A stretch of DNA of 64,000 nucleotides, taken from contig OZ255624.1 in assembly GCA_965276675.1 (NCBI GenBank), positions 3,410,001 to 3,474,000 on the forward strand, read 5' to 3'. The translations under genes were made by a program, and so were the position numbers. The notes under the pieces are model-generated. The model saw nothing but the letters and a program-made list of their open reading frames with translations, was not told the DNA's origin and searched no databases. The stretch comes from G965276675 sp965276675. Its GTDB lineage: Bacteria; Acidobacteriota; Terriglobia; Terriglobales; Acidobacteriaceae. This document shows positions 16,304 through 25,525 of this stretch, piece after piece. Position 1 is the stretch's first letter. Each line of letters starts with the position of its first letter.

Positions 16304-18715
16304 ATGACGAGCAAGCCCCGTCCTCTGCTCCGCCGTCTTTTCGCACTCGTTCTCATGTTGCTGCTCATCGTCGCGGTGCTGGCCTGTGCCGGCGTCCTCT
16401 TCCTCCGCCACGCCATGCAGGCCCAACTCCCGCAGCTCGATGGCGAGGAGCACACCACCACGGTGATCGCACCCGTCACCGTCCGCCGCGATGAGCACGG
16501 CGTCCCCCACATTCAGGCCGAGACGATCGACGACCTGATCGCCGCACAGGGCTACGTCACCGCCTCCGACCGCCTCTGGCAGATGGACATGATCCGCCGC
16601 ATGGCCGCCGGCGAAGCCTCGGAGATCCTCGGCTCGGGCCTACTCGACCACGACCGCATGCAACGCGTACTTCAGTTTCGCCCCACTGCGGAACGCATCG
16701 CCGCCTCGCTCTCCCCGCGCGACCGCCGCCTCTTTGAGGACTACGCCCGCGGCGTCAACGCCTACATGGAAGAGAACCGCGGCCACCTCCCGGCGGAGTT
16801 CCGCCTGCTCCGCTACACGCCGAAACCCTGGCAGCCGGTTGACTCCATCCTCGCGGCGCTCACCATGATCCAGATGCTCGACCAGCAGTGGCCCACTAAG
16901 CTCGAGCGTGAGCGCGTGGAGCACCGCCTCGGCCCAACGCTGGCCGCCGATCTCTACCCCACCGGCTCCTGGCGCGACCACCCGCCCACGCAGTCCGTGC
17001 CCGACCTAACGCAACCCCAGCCCCGGATTCCGGAGGTCCCGCTCGACGAGTCGCAGAGCTCGCTCCGAGACCTGCTGCGCTTGCAGAAGTTTGCCGGGCG
17101 TGAAGCGGTCTGCCGCAGCTGCCAGCCCGGCTCGAACGAATGGGCCGTCTCCGGCGCACACACTGCCAGCGGCCGGCCGCTGCTCGCCAATGACATGCAC
17201 CTCCAGCACCAAGTCCCCAATATCTGGTACCAGGCCGACCTCCGCGCCGCCGGCTTCCATGCCGCCGGGGTCACCGTCCCTGGCCTTCCCTTTATCGTCG
17301 CCGGCCACAACGACCACATCGCATGGGGATTCACCGCGATGTACGCCGACACCCAGGACCTCTACGTCGAAAAGACCAACCCCCAGGGCGAGTACTGGGC
17401 TGCGAACGCTTGGCACGAGATGGAGCACGACCGCGAGGTCATACACGTTCGCTGGCACGGCGATGTCACCCTGGATGTTCTCCGCACCGGCCACGGCCCG
17501 GTCCTCACGCCATTGCTCCCCAACGAAAAACGCACCGTCGCCCTGCGTTGGACTGCCTATGATCCAGCCGTCTCCGGCATCCCGCTCTACGACCTGAACA
17601 CCGCCGCGAACTGGGGGGAGTTCGAGCACGCGATCAGCGCCTGGTGGGCGCCCACCCTCAACATGATCTACTCCGACGATCAGGACCACATCGGCTATCA
17701 GGCCGCCGGGCGCATCCCGCTCCGCCCAGGTGGCCTCGCCGGAACGCCCATCGGCGACACCGAACACGAATGGCAGGGCGCCATCCCCTTCGCCGAGCTG
17801 CCCGCGGTGCTCGACCCACCCAACGGCATCCTGGCCACGGCGAACTCCCGCATCACCCCGGACAATTACCCCCACCCCCTCACGCTCGAGTGGGCCTCGC
17901 CCTACCGCAACGAGCGCATTTGGAAGTGGCTCGCTGGGCGGCATGCTTCCGATGGGGGCAAGCTCACGCGTGCCGACATGCTTACGCTCCAGACCGACAT
18001 CTACTCCGAGATCGACCAGGAGCTGGCACAGCGCTTCGCCTACGCCATCGACCACGCCAAAGCCCCAACTGCGCAGCTGCGGCAGTCCGCCGATCTTCTC
18101 CGCTCCTGGGATGGCGTGCTGCGCGTCGACTCAGCCGCCCCGGCCATCCTCTCTGTCGCGAAAGAGGCCTTCTGGCCCCTGATCCTCAAGCCCAAGCTCG
18201 GCGACGATTGGCAACTCTACGACTGGCCGGAGAGCGCCTTTGCCGAAGAGCAGCTCATCACCCATGCACCCGCGCAGTGGCTCCCGCTGGGCTACGGAAG
18301 CTGGGATGACCTGCTGGCCGCCGCAGTCGGTGCGGGGCTGAAAGACGCGCATGTTCCAGGTGACCTGAAGGCGTGGCGCTATGGAACCGAGCACACCATA
18401 GAGCTCCAGCATCCGCTCTATGGCCGGCTTCCCTTCTTCGGTTGGACCGGCACCGGCGCGCTGCCGCAGTCCGGCGATGGCACCACCGTCAAGCAGGTCG
18501 GCCGCACCTTCGGCCCCTCCCAACGCTTCACCATGGACTGGAGCGACATCGACGCGTCGACAGAGGACATCGTGCTAGGTCAGTCCGGCAGCCCCATGAA
18601 CCCCTGGTACCGCGACCAATTTGCTTTCTGGTACACCGGCCGGACATTCCCCATGCCGTACACGCAACCGGCCGTCGATGCCGCCGCGAAGCACACCTTG
18701 CGGCTAATCCCATGA
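16304..18715 (+). CDS. penicillin acylase family (Ntn-hydrolase) protein
   Basis: 803 residues from ATG 16304. A TTG 45 nt earlier (16259) overlaps the CPBP stop and may be the real coupled start. A membrane-anchor or signal helix (LFALVLMLLLIVAVLACAGVLF) leads into the alpha region (VRRDEHGVPHIQA, QGYVTASDRLWQMD). The autocatalytic site is PGSNEWAVSG, with the nucleophile Ser277 that becomes the N-terminus of the beta chain. LLANDMHLQHQVPNIWYQ and the C-terminal NPWYRDQFAFWYTG follow the family pattern. Likely periplasmic. Relatives deacylate beta-lactams, homoserine lactones or other amides, and the substrate cannot be inferred here. Confidence 0.9.
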   Translation: MTSKPRPLLRRLFALVLMLLLIVAVLACAGVLFLRHAMQAQLPQLDGEEHTTTVIAPVTVRRDEHGVPHIQAETIDDLIAAQGYVTASDRLWQMDMIRRMAAGEASEILGSGLLDHDRMQRVLQFRPTAERIAASLSPRDRRLFEDYARGVNAYMEENRGHLPAEFRLLRYTPKPWQPVDSILAALTMIQMLDQQWPTKLERERVEHRLGPTLAADLYPTGSWRDHPPTQSVPDLTQPQPRIPEVPLDESQSSLRDLLRLQKFAGREAVCRSCQPGSNEWAVSGAHTASGRPLLANDMHLQHQVPNIWYQADLRAAGFHAAGVTVPGLPFIVAGHNDHIAWGFTAMYADTQDLYVEKTNPQGEYWAANAWHEMEHDREVIHVRWHGDVTLDVLRTGHGPVLTPLLPNEKRTVALRWTAYDPAVSGIPLYDLNTAANWGEFEHAISAWWAPTLNMIYSDDQDHIGYQAAGRIPLRPGGLAGTPIGDTEHEWQGAIPFAELPAVLDPPNGILATANSRITPDNYPHPLTLEWASPYRNERIWKWLAGRHASDGGKLTRADMLTLQTDIYSEIDQELAQRFAYAIDHAKAPTAQLRQSADLLRSWDGVLRVDSAAPAILSVAKEAFWPLILKPKLGDDWQLYDWPESAFAEEQLITHAPAQWLPLGYGSWDDLLAAAVGAGLKDAHVPGDLKAWRYGTEHTIELQHPLYGRLPFFGWTGTGALPQSGDGTTVKQVGRTFGPSQRFTMDWSDIDASTEDIVLGQSGSPMNPWYRDQFAFWYTGRTFPMPYTQPAVDAAAKHTLRLIP

Positions 18716-18740
18716 CCAACTCTGTCGAACTCACACTTTC

Positions 18741-18840
18741 TGTCATCCCGACCGGAGTTGCGCCGCGGGCAGCTACCCACACGCGTGTCATTCCGACCGG
18801 AGTTGCGCCGCAGGCAGCAACGCAGTGGAGGGACCTGCTG
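18741..18840 (+). repeat. direct repeats of a dispersed intergenic family
   Basis: A 33-nt unit beginning TGTCATCCCGACCGGAGTTG occurs at 18741 and again at 18786 (two mismatches, 45-nt period), and the block ends GTGGAGGGACCTGCTG. A related ending (GGAGGGACCCGCTG) and TGTCATCCTGAGCGAAG start are found at 20606-20712, so this looks like a multi-copy family in the genome. Here its GGAGGG sits at Shine-Dalgarno distance from the next gene. Confidence 0.75.
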
Positions 18841-18841
18841 T

Positions 18842-20605
18842 TTGTTTGAGCAACGCTCCTCGCCAGCTTCCAGCGAAAAACGCTGGCTCCCACCGCTCCT
18901 GATCGCCCTGGCAACGCTCGCCGCCATTGCTCCCTCTTTCTTCCGCGGCTCCTCCTGCGGCCATGACTTCGACTTCCACCTGGTCTCCTGGATGGAGGTC
19001 GCGCGCGACTGGCATGCCGGGCTCGCCTATCCGCACTGGATCAGCTCCGCCAATTACGGGGCCGGAGAGCCGCGACTGGTCTTCTATCCCCCCGCCTCCT
19101 GGCTGCTGGGCGCGCTCTTGGGATCGCTCTTCGGCTGGACCGCCGCGCCGGTCCTCTTTGTCGTGGCATCTCTGTTCGCGGCGGGCCTCTCCATGCACCG
19201 GCTCGCGCGGGAGTGGCTCCCGGACCCCAGCGCAACCATCGCCGCCTGCCTCTACGTCGCCAACCCGTACACGCTTTTCGTCGTCTACGAGCGCGCCGCG
19301 TATGGCGAGTTGCTGGCCGCAGCGTTCATCCCGCTCGTCTTGCTCTTTGCATTGCGGCAAAAACCACCAGTCGCCGCGCTCGCCTTCGCGGTCGCCGCCA
19401 CCTGGCTCTCGAATGCGCCTGCTGGGGTCATCGCCTGCTATACCCTGCTGTGGTTCGCTCTGCTTCAACTGCTGTGTGAGCGCAGCCTCTGGCCCGCCCT
19501 GCGCATCGGCTCAGCCACGCTGCTCGGCCTGGGACTCGACAGCTTTTATCTGGTGCCCGCTGCCTATGAGCAGCGCTGGGTGCAGATCAGCCGCGCGATC
19601 CTGCCGGGCATGCGCGTCCAGGACAGCTTTCTCTTCGCGCACACCGGGGAGCCGCTGCACGATGGGGTGCTGCGAACAGCTTCTTGGATCGCTGTCCTGC
19701 TAATCGCCATCGCCGTGGTCGGCGCTCTCGTGTGGTGGCGTCTCGAAATCACATCGCCACTGCAGCCCGACGACGATCCTGTAGGGACAGCTGGCGGTCG
19801 GACGGCCATGCAAGCGCGCTTTGCCTTTGCTTCCTTGCCTGTGCTGGTGCTCTTTCTGCTCCTGCCAGTCAGTGCGCCGCTCTGGCGCGTTGCTCCCCAC
19901 CTTCGGTTCCTGCAGTTTCCCTGGCGCTGGCTGATCGTGGTCAGCCCTGTTGCCGCCCTGTCTCTTTCGGGCGCTCTGGTATGTATCCGCCGTAAAGAGT
20001 GGCAATACACCGTTGCTTGCACCCTGGCGGTGCTCTCGATCGTCCTCTGTAGCACCCTCTACTTCCAGCACTGCGATGACGAAGACGCCATTCCGGCTCA
20101 GGTGGCGCTTCTGGCCAGCGAGGAGGGGCAGGAGGGCACCGACGAGTACACCGCCTTAGGAGTAGATAACTCTGCCATTCAACAAAACTTGCCACCAGTC
20201 CGCGTACTGCGCTCGCCAGACGCCGGGATCGCCAGCAGCACCGCCACTGAAAATCCGCCGTGGCAGCCCGACAGTTCAGGGGAACTCCCTGCACAAATCC
20301 ACCTTGAGCATTGGCAGGGAGAAGACCGTCGCCTCACGATCAAGAACTCGATCCCCGGCTATGCCGTCCTCCGCTTAGAAGACTATCCCCGTTGGCAGAT
20401 CCTCAGGAACGGCGTCGTGATGCACCTGCAAACCCATCGCGAGGACGGCCTGATTGCCGTGCCCCTCAGCGCCGGCGCCGCGGAGTTGGAGGTGAAGTGG
20501 GTCGCCACACCCGACGTCTTCGCCGGAGAGGATCTCTCCCTGGCCTTCCTCGCGACCGTAGTCTCCATCGTGATTCTCAAGCGCCGGCGTCTATTACCTG
20601 AATAA
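18842..20605 (+). CDS. large polytopic membrane protein (PTPS-related / glycosyltransferase-like)
   Basis: 587 residues from TTG 18842, placed 9 nt behind GGAGGG; an in-frame ATG at 18758 lies within repeat sequence and is unlikely. About ten membrane helices are visible, and the early HDFDFHLVSWMEVARDW then GLAYPHWISSANYGAGEPRL pattern is that of the '6-pyruvoyl-tetrahydropterin synthase-related' membrane family, whose topology resembles GT-C glycosyltransferases. The acidic DFDFH motif sits in the first outer loop as a catalytic Asp does in that fold. The C-terminal ~160 residues (from LPPVRVLRSPDAG) form a soluble, probably periplasmic, domain ending in one more helix. Function unproven. 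Confidence 0.75.
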   Translation: MFEQRSSPASSEKRWLPPLLIALATLAAIAPSFFRGSSCGHDFDFHLVSWMEVARDWHAGLAYPHWISSANYGAGEPRLVFYPPASWLLGALLGSLFGWTAAPVLFVVASLFAAGLSMHRLAREWLPDPSATIAACLYVANPYTLFVVYERAAYGELLAAAFIPLVLLFALRQKPPVAALAFAVAATWLSNAPAGVIACYTLLWFALLQLLCERSLWPALRIGSATLLGLGLDSFYLVPAAYEQRWVQISRAILPGMRVQDSFLFAHTGEPLHDGVLRTASWIAVLLIAIAVVGALVWWRLEITSPLQPDDDPVGTAGGRTAMQARFAFASLPVLVLFLLLPVSAPLWRVAPHLRFLQFPWRWLIVVSPVAALSLSGALVCIRRKEWQYTVACTLAVLSIVLCSTLYFQHCDDEDAIPAQVALLASEEGQEGTDEYTALGVDNSAIQQNLPPVRVLRSPDAGIASSTATENPPWQPDSSGELPAQIHLEHWQGEDRRLTIKNSIPGYAVLRLEDYPRWQILRNGVVMHLQTHREDGLIAVPLSAGAAELEVKWVATPDVFAGEDLSLAFLATVVSIVILKRRRLLPE

Positions 20606-20712
20606 AGTGTCATCCTGAGCGAAGTGGTTCGGAAAGCCACACAGTCGAAGAGCCTGCTCTGAGCGGAGCCGGGCAATGCGTGGAAGTCCGGCGCATCGGA
20701 GGGACCCGCTGT
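20606..20712 (+). repeat. second copy of the GTCAT-type intergenic repeat
   Basis: Starts TGTCATCCTGAGCGAAGTGG, contains CAGTCGAAGAGCCTGCT and ends GGAGGGACCCGCTGTTC, echoing 18741-18840. No coding potential. Such blocks are common after genes in acidobacterial chromosomes (from general knowledge). Confidence 0.6.
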
Positions 20713-20830
20713 TCAGCCTAGCTGCGCACAAAACAAACGGTTCACGATTGGCGTACCCGCTCAAGAAAATCGCTAAGCTATGAGTAGTAGGTCACCAAAC
20801 GGGACGCTTGCAGTGAGCAGGAGCGCCCGG

Positions 20831-20924
20831 TAAGTCCATTGTTTACAGGATTTTGCCTCTAAGTCTTTTGTTTGTAGGATTTTACGGCCAGTGCCACCTC
20901 TAAGTCCAATGGTAAGAGGAATTT
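20831..20924 (+). repeat. three degenerate TAAGTC...GGATTTT repeats
   Basis: Units of about 24 nt at 20831 (TAAGTCCATTGTTTACAGGA), 20860 (TAAGTCTTTTGTTTGTAGGA) and 20901 (TAAGTCCAATGGTAAGAGGA), each followed by a T-rich end. They fill the gap between the convergent membrane-protein and fucose-synthase genes. I see no gene here. Confidence 0.65.
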
Positions 20925-20978
20925 AGCCGAAAATCCCGGGGGGAGGGGGTCGACGAGAGAGTGCGCCACGAAACCCTG

Positions 20979-21959
20979 TCAGGGCTTCCGCAGGACAGGA
21001 GTCACAAGCAGCTCCCGGGTCGCCTTATACGTCTTGCGAATGCCTTCGGCCAGGCTAGTCTTCGCCCGCCAGCCCAGCGCATGGATCCGGCTTACATCGA
21101 GCAGCTTCTGCGGCGTTCCATCCGGCTTGGTCGCGTCGAAGACAAGATGGCCTGCAAAGCCGAGCTCCCGGCAGACTGTCTCGGCCAGCTCACGGATGGT
21201 GACATCCTCGCCCGTGCCGACATTAACCAAGGGCGCGTGCTCCTCGTTCAGCAAAATCCCGAAGACCTCATCCGGCAAGTTCAACAGAAAGACGCACGCC
21301 TGTGCCAGGTCTTCGCTGTAGAGCAGCTCGCGCCGCGGCGTTCCGGTTCCCCATACTTCGATATGGTCTCGACGGGCCGCCTTTGCCTCCACCACCTTAC
21401 GCATCAGCGCGGGCAGCACATGCGAGGTCTGGAGATTGAAGTTGTCGCCCGGCCCATAAAGATTTGTTGGCATAGCCGCCAGGAACTGTGTTCCGTACTG
21501 CCGGTTGTAGGACCAGCACATTTCGATCCCGGCAATCTTGGCCAGCGCATACGGCCGGTTCGTCGGCTCAAGCTCCCCCGTGAGCAGGTACTCCTCGCGA
21601 ATCGGCTGCGGGCAGAGCTTGGGGTAGATACAGCTCGAGCCCAGAAACAACAGCCGCCGCACCCCGGCCCGGTAGCTCGCATCGATCACAGCGTTCTGAA
21701 TCAACAGATTTTCGCGGATGAAATCCGCAGGATAGGTGTTGTTGGCTAGAATGCCGCCGACTTTGGCCGCAGCCAGCACCACGTACTCCGGGCGTTCCGA
21801 GGCGAAGAACTGCTCGACGGCCCGCGCGTCCTTCAAGTCAAGCTCCGCGTGCGTGCGCGTCAGGAGGTTCGTGTATCCCTCCGCCCGCAGGTGCTCCACA
21901 ATGGCCGACCCCACCAGCCCACGATGCCCGGCTACATAGATTTTTCTCTGGCGATCCAT
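20979..21959 (-). CDS. fcl: GDP-L-fucose synthase
   Basis: 326 residues. This bifunctional epimerase/reductase converts GDP-4-keto-6-deoxymannose to GDP-L-fucose. It has the N-terminal Rossmann motif VAGHRGLVGSAI, the typical AAAKVGGILANNTYPADF, the catalytic LGSSCIYPK and the YALAKIAGIEMC (YxxxK). The gene lies 23 nt downstream of gmd on the same strand, so both steps from GDP-mannose are encoded together, with a glycosyltransferase upstream. The sugar should serve exopolysaccharide or surface glycan synthesis. Confidence 0.95.
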   Translation of the reverse strand: MDRQRKIYVAGHRGLVGSAIVEHLRAEGYTNLLTRTHAELDLKDARAVEQFFASERPEYVVLAAAKVGGILANNTYPADFIRENLLIQNAVIDASYRAGVRRLLFLGSSCIYPKLCPQPIREEYLLTGELEPTNRPYALAKIAGIEMCWSYNRQYGTQFLAAMPTNLYGPGDNFNLQTSHVLPALMRKVVEAKAARRDHIEVWGTGTPRRELLYSEDLAQACVFLLNLPDEVFGILLNEEHAPLVNVGTGEDVTIRELAETVCRELGFAGHLVFDATKPDGTPQKLLDVSRIHALGWRAKTSLAEGIRKTYKATRELLVTPVLRKP

Positions 21960-21982
21960 TTTCTCTCGCGATCCAAGGAATA

Positions 21983-23068
21983 CTAGTTCTCGAAGTACCG
22001 GAAGGCGTTGAAGCCGTGTTTATGCACCAGCGCATCCCGCTCGGCTTCTTTCAGGTCCTCTTCCACCATCTCGGCAACCAGCTCCGCAAAGGTGGTCTTG
22101 GCGCTCCAGCCGAGCTCGCGATGGGCTTTGGAAGGATCGCCCAGCAATGACTCCACCTCCGTCGGCCGATAGTAGCGCGGGTCGACCAAGACAATCACCT
22201 TGCCCGTCTCGTCCAGCCCCTTCTGCTCGGCCTCCGTGCCTTCCCAGTGCAGCCGGATGCCGAGCAACTCCGCCGCCCGCTCGACAAACTCCCGCACGCT
22301 GTATTGATGGCCGGTCGCGATCACGTAATCCTTCGGCTCCGGCTGCTGCAGCATCAGGTACTGCATCTCGACATAGTCGCGGGCATGGCCCCAGTCACGT
22401 CTGGCATCCAGGTTGCCCAGGAAGAGCCGGTCCTGCAGGCCCACCTTGATGCGCGCCAGCGCACGCGTGATCTTTCGGGTGACAAAGGTCTCCCCCCGCC
22501 GGGGTGACTCATGATTGAACAGGATTCCATTGCACCCGTAGATCCCATACGCCTCGCGGTAGTTCACGGTGATCCAGTAGGCATAGAGCTTGGCCACAGC
22601 GTACGGAGAGCGCGGGTAAAAGCGCGTCGTCTCACTCTGCGGTGCCTCTTGCACCAAGCCGTATAGCTCGGAGGTCGAGGCCTGGTAGAAACGCGTCTTC
22701 TTTTCCAAGCCCAGGGTGCGGATCGCTTCCAACAGCCGCAGCGTTCCTAGCGCGTCGCTGTTGGCCGTATACTCGGGCTCCTCAAACGACACCTTGACGT
22801 GACTCTGCGCGGCCAAGTTGTAGAGCTCATCCGGCTGTACCTGCTGAACGATGTGAATAAGACTGGACGAGTCGGTTAGATCGCCGTAGTGAAGCACTAG
22901 GTTCTGGTGCTCCACGTGAGGATCCTGGTAAAGATGGTCGATACGCGCTGTGTTGAAAAGCGAGGTGCGCCTTTTAATACCGTGAACCTGATAGCCCTTA
23001 TTCAGCAACAACTCAGCGAGATAAGAGCCATCCTGCCCAGTAATTCCTGTAATCAGCGCCTTTTTCAC
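21983..23068 (-). CDS. gmd: GDP-mannose 4,6-dehydratase
   Basis: 361 residues, standard length. It makes GDP-4-keto-6-deoxy-D-mannose using bound NADP. Motifs: ALITGITGQDGSYLAELLL, VHGIKRRTSLFNTARIDHLY, the catalytic ASTSELYG Thr/Ser region, YAVAKLYAYWITVNYREAY (YxxxK) and ILFNHESPRRGETFVTRKI. It precedes fcl by 23 nt. The glycosyltransferase gene in front (start 24437) is on the same strand, 94 nt away, giving a three-gene GDP-fucose/glycan cluster. Confidence 0.96.
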   Translation of the reverse strand: MKKALITGITGQDGSYLAELLLNKGYQVHGIKRRTSLFNTARIDHLYQDPHVEHQNLVLHYGDLTDSSSLIHIVQQVQPDELYNLAAQSHVKVSFEEPEYTANSDALGTLRLLEAIRTLGLEKKTRFYQASTSELYGLVQEAPQSETTRFYPRSPYAVAKLYAYWITVNYREAYGIYGCNGILFNHESPRRGETFVTRKITRALARIKVGLQDRLFLGNLDARRDWGHARDYVEMQYLMLQQPEPKDYVIATGHQYSVREFVERAAELLGIRLHWEGTEAEQKGLDETGKVIVLVDPRYYRPTEVESLLGDPSKAHRELGWSAKTTFAELVAEMVEEDLKEAERDALVHKHGFNAFRYFEN

Positions 23069-23162
23069 GCCAAACCCTCACCCTCCAAAGCAAATAGTTC
23101 AACCAATACTTCAACAAAAACGACTGCTGGCCGTCTCTGAGGCTAACATCGGTCCCACAGTA

Positions 23163-24437
23163 TCACAGCCGATGCGAGTGACTATGCTTAGGGTGAGCGG
23201 GAATCTGGCTTTCCACCAGGCGTCGCAGCTGGGTTTCGAAGCGCTCGAGCACAAGCTCTTTGCCGAGATTGTCAACAGCGTTGCAACGGGCTGCAGCGCC
23301 CAAGCGGGCACGCAGCTCCGGGGAAAACGCCAGGGTTTGGATCGCTTCGACGACCTTTCCCATGTTGCCGGGATCAATGGCCACGCCACAGCCCTCAATC
23401 GCGATGGCGACCTGCGTACCCGCAGCCGCAGTCGCAACGATTGGCCGTCCACTGGCCAGCATTCCAGTCAGCTTGGAGGGCATGACGAGGTCCGCAGCCC
23501 CGGAGCGTTGTGGCAGAAGGTGGATGTCGGCGGCATTTAGCAGGTCGTTCAAGCGCGAGAGTGGTTGCAGCGGAAGAAGTGTGACGTTGTGCAACCCTGC
23601 GATCATAGATTCAAGTTGTGGCCGGAATGCTCCATCCCCGCAAAACAGAAAGCGTATCCGCTCATCCTCGGCAAACCGCTGCGCCAGCAAGGGCAGTAAT
23701 TCCAGGCCCTGTTTCATTCCCATATTGCCGGCATAGAGCACGACCACTTTTTCGGGAGAGAGACCCAACTGCTCACGCAACCGGTTCGGCCCCGGTGTAG
23801 GCCTGATCGCGTCGATGTCCACCCAGTTAGGAAAGAGCACAATCTTTCGCCGGTCGACTCCTTTGGCTGGCAGCCGGTCGGCCATGTTGCGCGAAACGCT
23901 TGAAATACGATCGAAGCCGTCCATCAGACGCCGTTCCAGACCCTCCGCCAGACGGTGCACGAATCCATCCGCAGGCAGAAAGCCCAGTCCGAAGGCGGCG
24001 TCCATCTCGAAGTCCTGGATGTGCAGCCAAGAGGCGGCTCCTGCGAGCCGGGCAGTGGCCAGAGTTGCTGGCGCGCAAAAGAGGGCCGGCTCCACGGTCA
24101 AAACCACGTCCGGATGCCAAAAAACCTGGGCGAGCATAACGGGCAGGCTGCTTGCCATGAACGAAGTCAAGTGGAGCAGGCGGGTCAGACTTGAAGGGCG
24201 GCGCGGCACCCACAGGGGGCACCGGTAGACCCGGACGCTCCCCCGCTCCACGCAATACGCCCACCAACGGAAGCCCTTCCCTACCTGCCAGGCCGGGTAG
24301 TAGGGCGGCGCGGTCACCACGCGCACCTCGTGCCCGCGGCTGGCAAGCCACTCTGCCATCTCTCCTGAGTACTTGCCGATGCCTGTCAGCTCTGGAGCGT
24401 AGTTGATCCCGTGCAGCAGAATGCGCAAGCCTGGCAA
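23163..24437 (-). CDS. WcaI-like group 1/4 glycosyltransferase
   Basis: 424 residues, GT-B fold. The N-terminal domain has LLHGINYAPELTGIGKYSGE and MAEWLASRGHEVRVVTAPPY, very close to the colanic-acid-type WcaI family. The C-terminal donor domain has VVLYAGNMGMKQGLELL, and ADIHLLPQRSGAADLVMPSK (the E/Q-loop) with MLASGRPIVATA. It probably adds a fucosyl or other sugar to an exopolysaccharide repeat unit. It leads the gmd-fcl group and is divergent from the prenyl synthase gene. Confidence 0.85.
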   Translation of the reverse strand: MPGLRILLHGINYAPELTGIGKYSGEMAEWLASRGHEVRVVTAPPYYPAWQVGKGFRWWAYCVERGSVRVYRCPLWVPRRPSSLTRLLHLTSFMASSLPVMLAQVFWHPDVVLTVEPALFCAPATLATARLAGAASWLHIQDFEMDAAFGLGFLPADGFVHRLAEGLERRLMDGFDRISSVSRNMADRLPAKGVDRRKIVLFPNWVDIDAIRPTPGPNRLREQLGLSPEKVVVLYAGNMGMKQGLELLPLLAQRFAEDERIRFLFCGDGAFRPQLESMIAGLHNVTLLPLQPLSRLNDLLNAADIHLLPQRSGAADLVMPSKLTGMLASGRPIVATAAAGTQVAIAIEGCGVAIDPGNMGKVVEAIQTLAFSPELRARLGAAARCNAVDNLGKELVLERFETQLRRLVESQIPAHPKHSHSHRL

Positions 24438-24585
24438 GTCCTTTCAGATTGAGATCAGCGACAGTTGCGATGGATGTGAGCAGAATCAGGATACTCGATT
24501 TCAATCGTGTCACGCGTACGATACCGTTACGCAGGAGTATGTCGTCAAAGGACGGCAGCTGCAACTCGCGCGAATCTGCTCAGGT

Positions 24586-25494
24586 ATGATGAGCGGAATG
24601 CACGATGACATCCGAGCAATCCTGGACTACGGCGCAAGCCGCACGGATGCCGCTCTCGAACGGCTGTTGCCCCCGCCAGAGCAGGAACCGATCTCCCTTC
24701 ACCGCGCCATGCGACACAGCGTCTTTGCCGGCGGCAAGCGCGTGCGGCCCGTTCTGTGCCTGGAGGCCGCGCGCATGGTCGCCGGTGGCGACGCGTATCC
24801 GCCGGGCGTCGACGAGCTTGGCTCTGCGCTCGAAATGCTGCATACCTATTCCCTGATCCATGACGACCTTCCGGCCCTGGACAACGACGACCTGCGCCGC
24901 GGAAAACCGACCTGCCACGTCGTCTACGGCGAGGCAATCGCGATCCTCGCCGGAGATGCGCTGCAGACTCAGGCTTACGAGGTACTTGCTGGACTTCAGT
25001 GCCCGCCTTCTGCCACGGTTCAGATCGTCAAGCAGATCGCACAAGCCACGGGAACTGTTAATGGCATGATCGGCGGTCAGGTGCTGGATCTTGAGGGAGA
25101 ATCGAAAAAACCTACGGGGGATACGGTACTAGCGATTCATAGTGCCAAAACGGGAGCGCTGATCCGGGTCAGCCTGGTTGCCGGCGGTATCTACGCAGGT
25201 GGTGATACTTCGGATATAGATCGGCTCACCGAGTTTGGCCGGAACGCCGGGCTTGCCTTCCAGATCGTAGACGATATTCTGGATGTGACACAGGGGTCGT
25301 CACAGCTGGGAAAGACAGCCGGCAAGGATGTGGCGAGCGACAAAGCCACCTGGCCTGCCGTCTTCGGCGTCGAACAGTCCCTCGGGGATGCCGGCCGCCT
25401 GATTGAGTCTGCATTTGCGCAACTCGAGGTGTACGGTGAACGCGCGGAGCCTTTGAAATCAGTGGCCCGCTATCTAGTAGAACGCACACATTAG
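24586..25494 (+). CDS. ispA: (2E,6E)-farnesyl diphosphate synthase family prenyltransferase
   Basis: 302 residues from ATG 24586; ATG 24598 is equally possible, and the long in-frame extension back to 24403 lies inside the divergent gene. The first Asp-rich motif is HDDLPALDNDDLRRGKPTCH, the short-chain (FPP/GGPP bacterial) DDxxxxD form. GGKRVRPVLCLEAA binds diphosphate, and the second Asp-rich motif is FQIVDDILDVT. GQVLDLEGE is also typical. It condenses IPP with DMAPP/GPP for quinone, bactoprenol or hopanoid precursors. Only the exact chain length is uncertain. Confidence 0.92.
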   Translation: MMSGMHDDIRAILDYGASRTDAALERLLPPPEQEPISLHRAMRHSVFAGGKRVRPVLCLEAARMVAGGDAYPPGVDELGSALEMLHTYSLIHDDLPALDNDDLRRGKPTCHVVYGEAIAILAGDALQTQAYEVLAGLQCPPSATVQIVKQIAQATGTVNGMIGGQVLDLEGESKKPTGDTVLAIHSAKTGALIRVSLVAGGIYAGGDTSDIDRLTEFGRNAGLAFQIVDDILDVTQGSSQLGKTAGKDVASDKATWPAVFGVEQSLGDAGRLIESAFAQLEVYGERAEPLKSVARYLVERTH

Positions 25495-25520
25495 AGCCGG
25501 AGACGGCGCCTCTCCGGCTC
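25494..25520. terminator. hairpin between convergent genes
   Basis: GAGCCGGAGA (25494-25503) and TCTCCGGCTC (25511-25520) pair perfectly over a 7-nt loop, starting at the last base of the ispA stop and ending 6 nt before the convergent gene's stop. There is no strong T-run on either side, so this is a probable bidirectional but weak terminator. Confidence 0.55.
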
Positions 25521-25525
25521 AGCCA

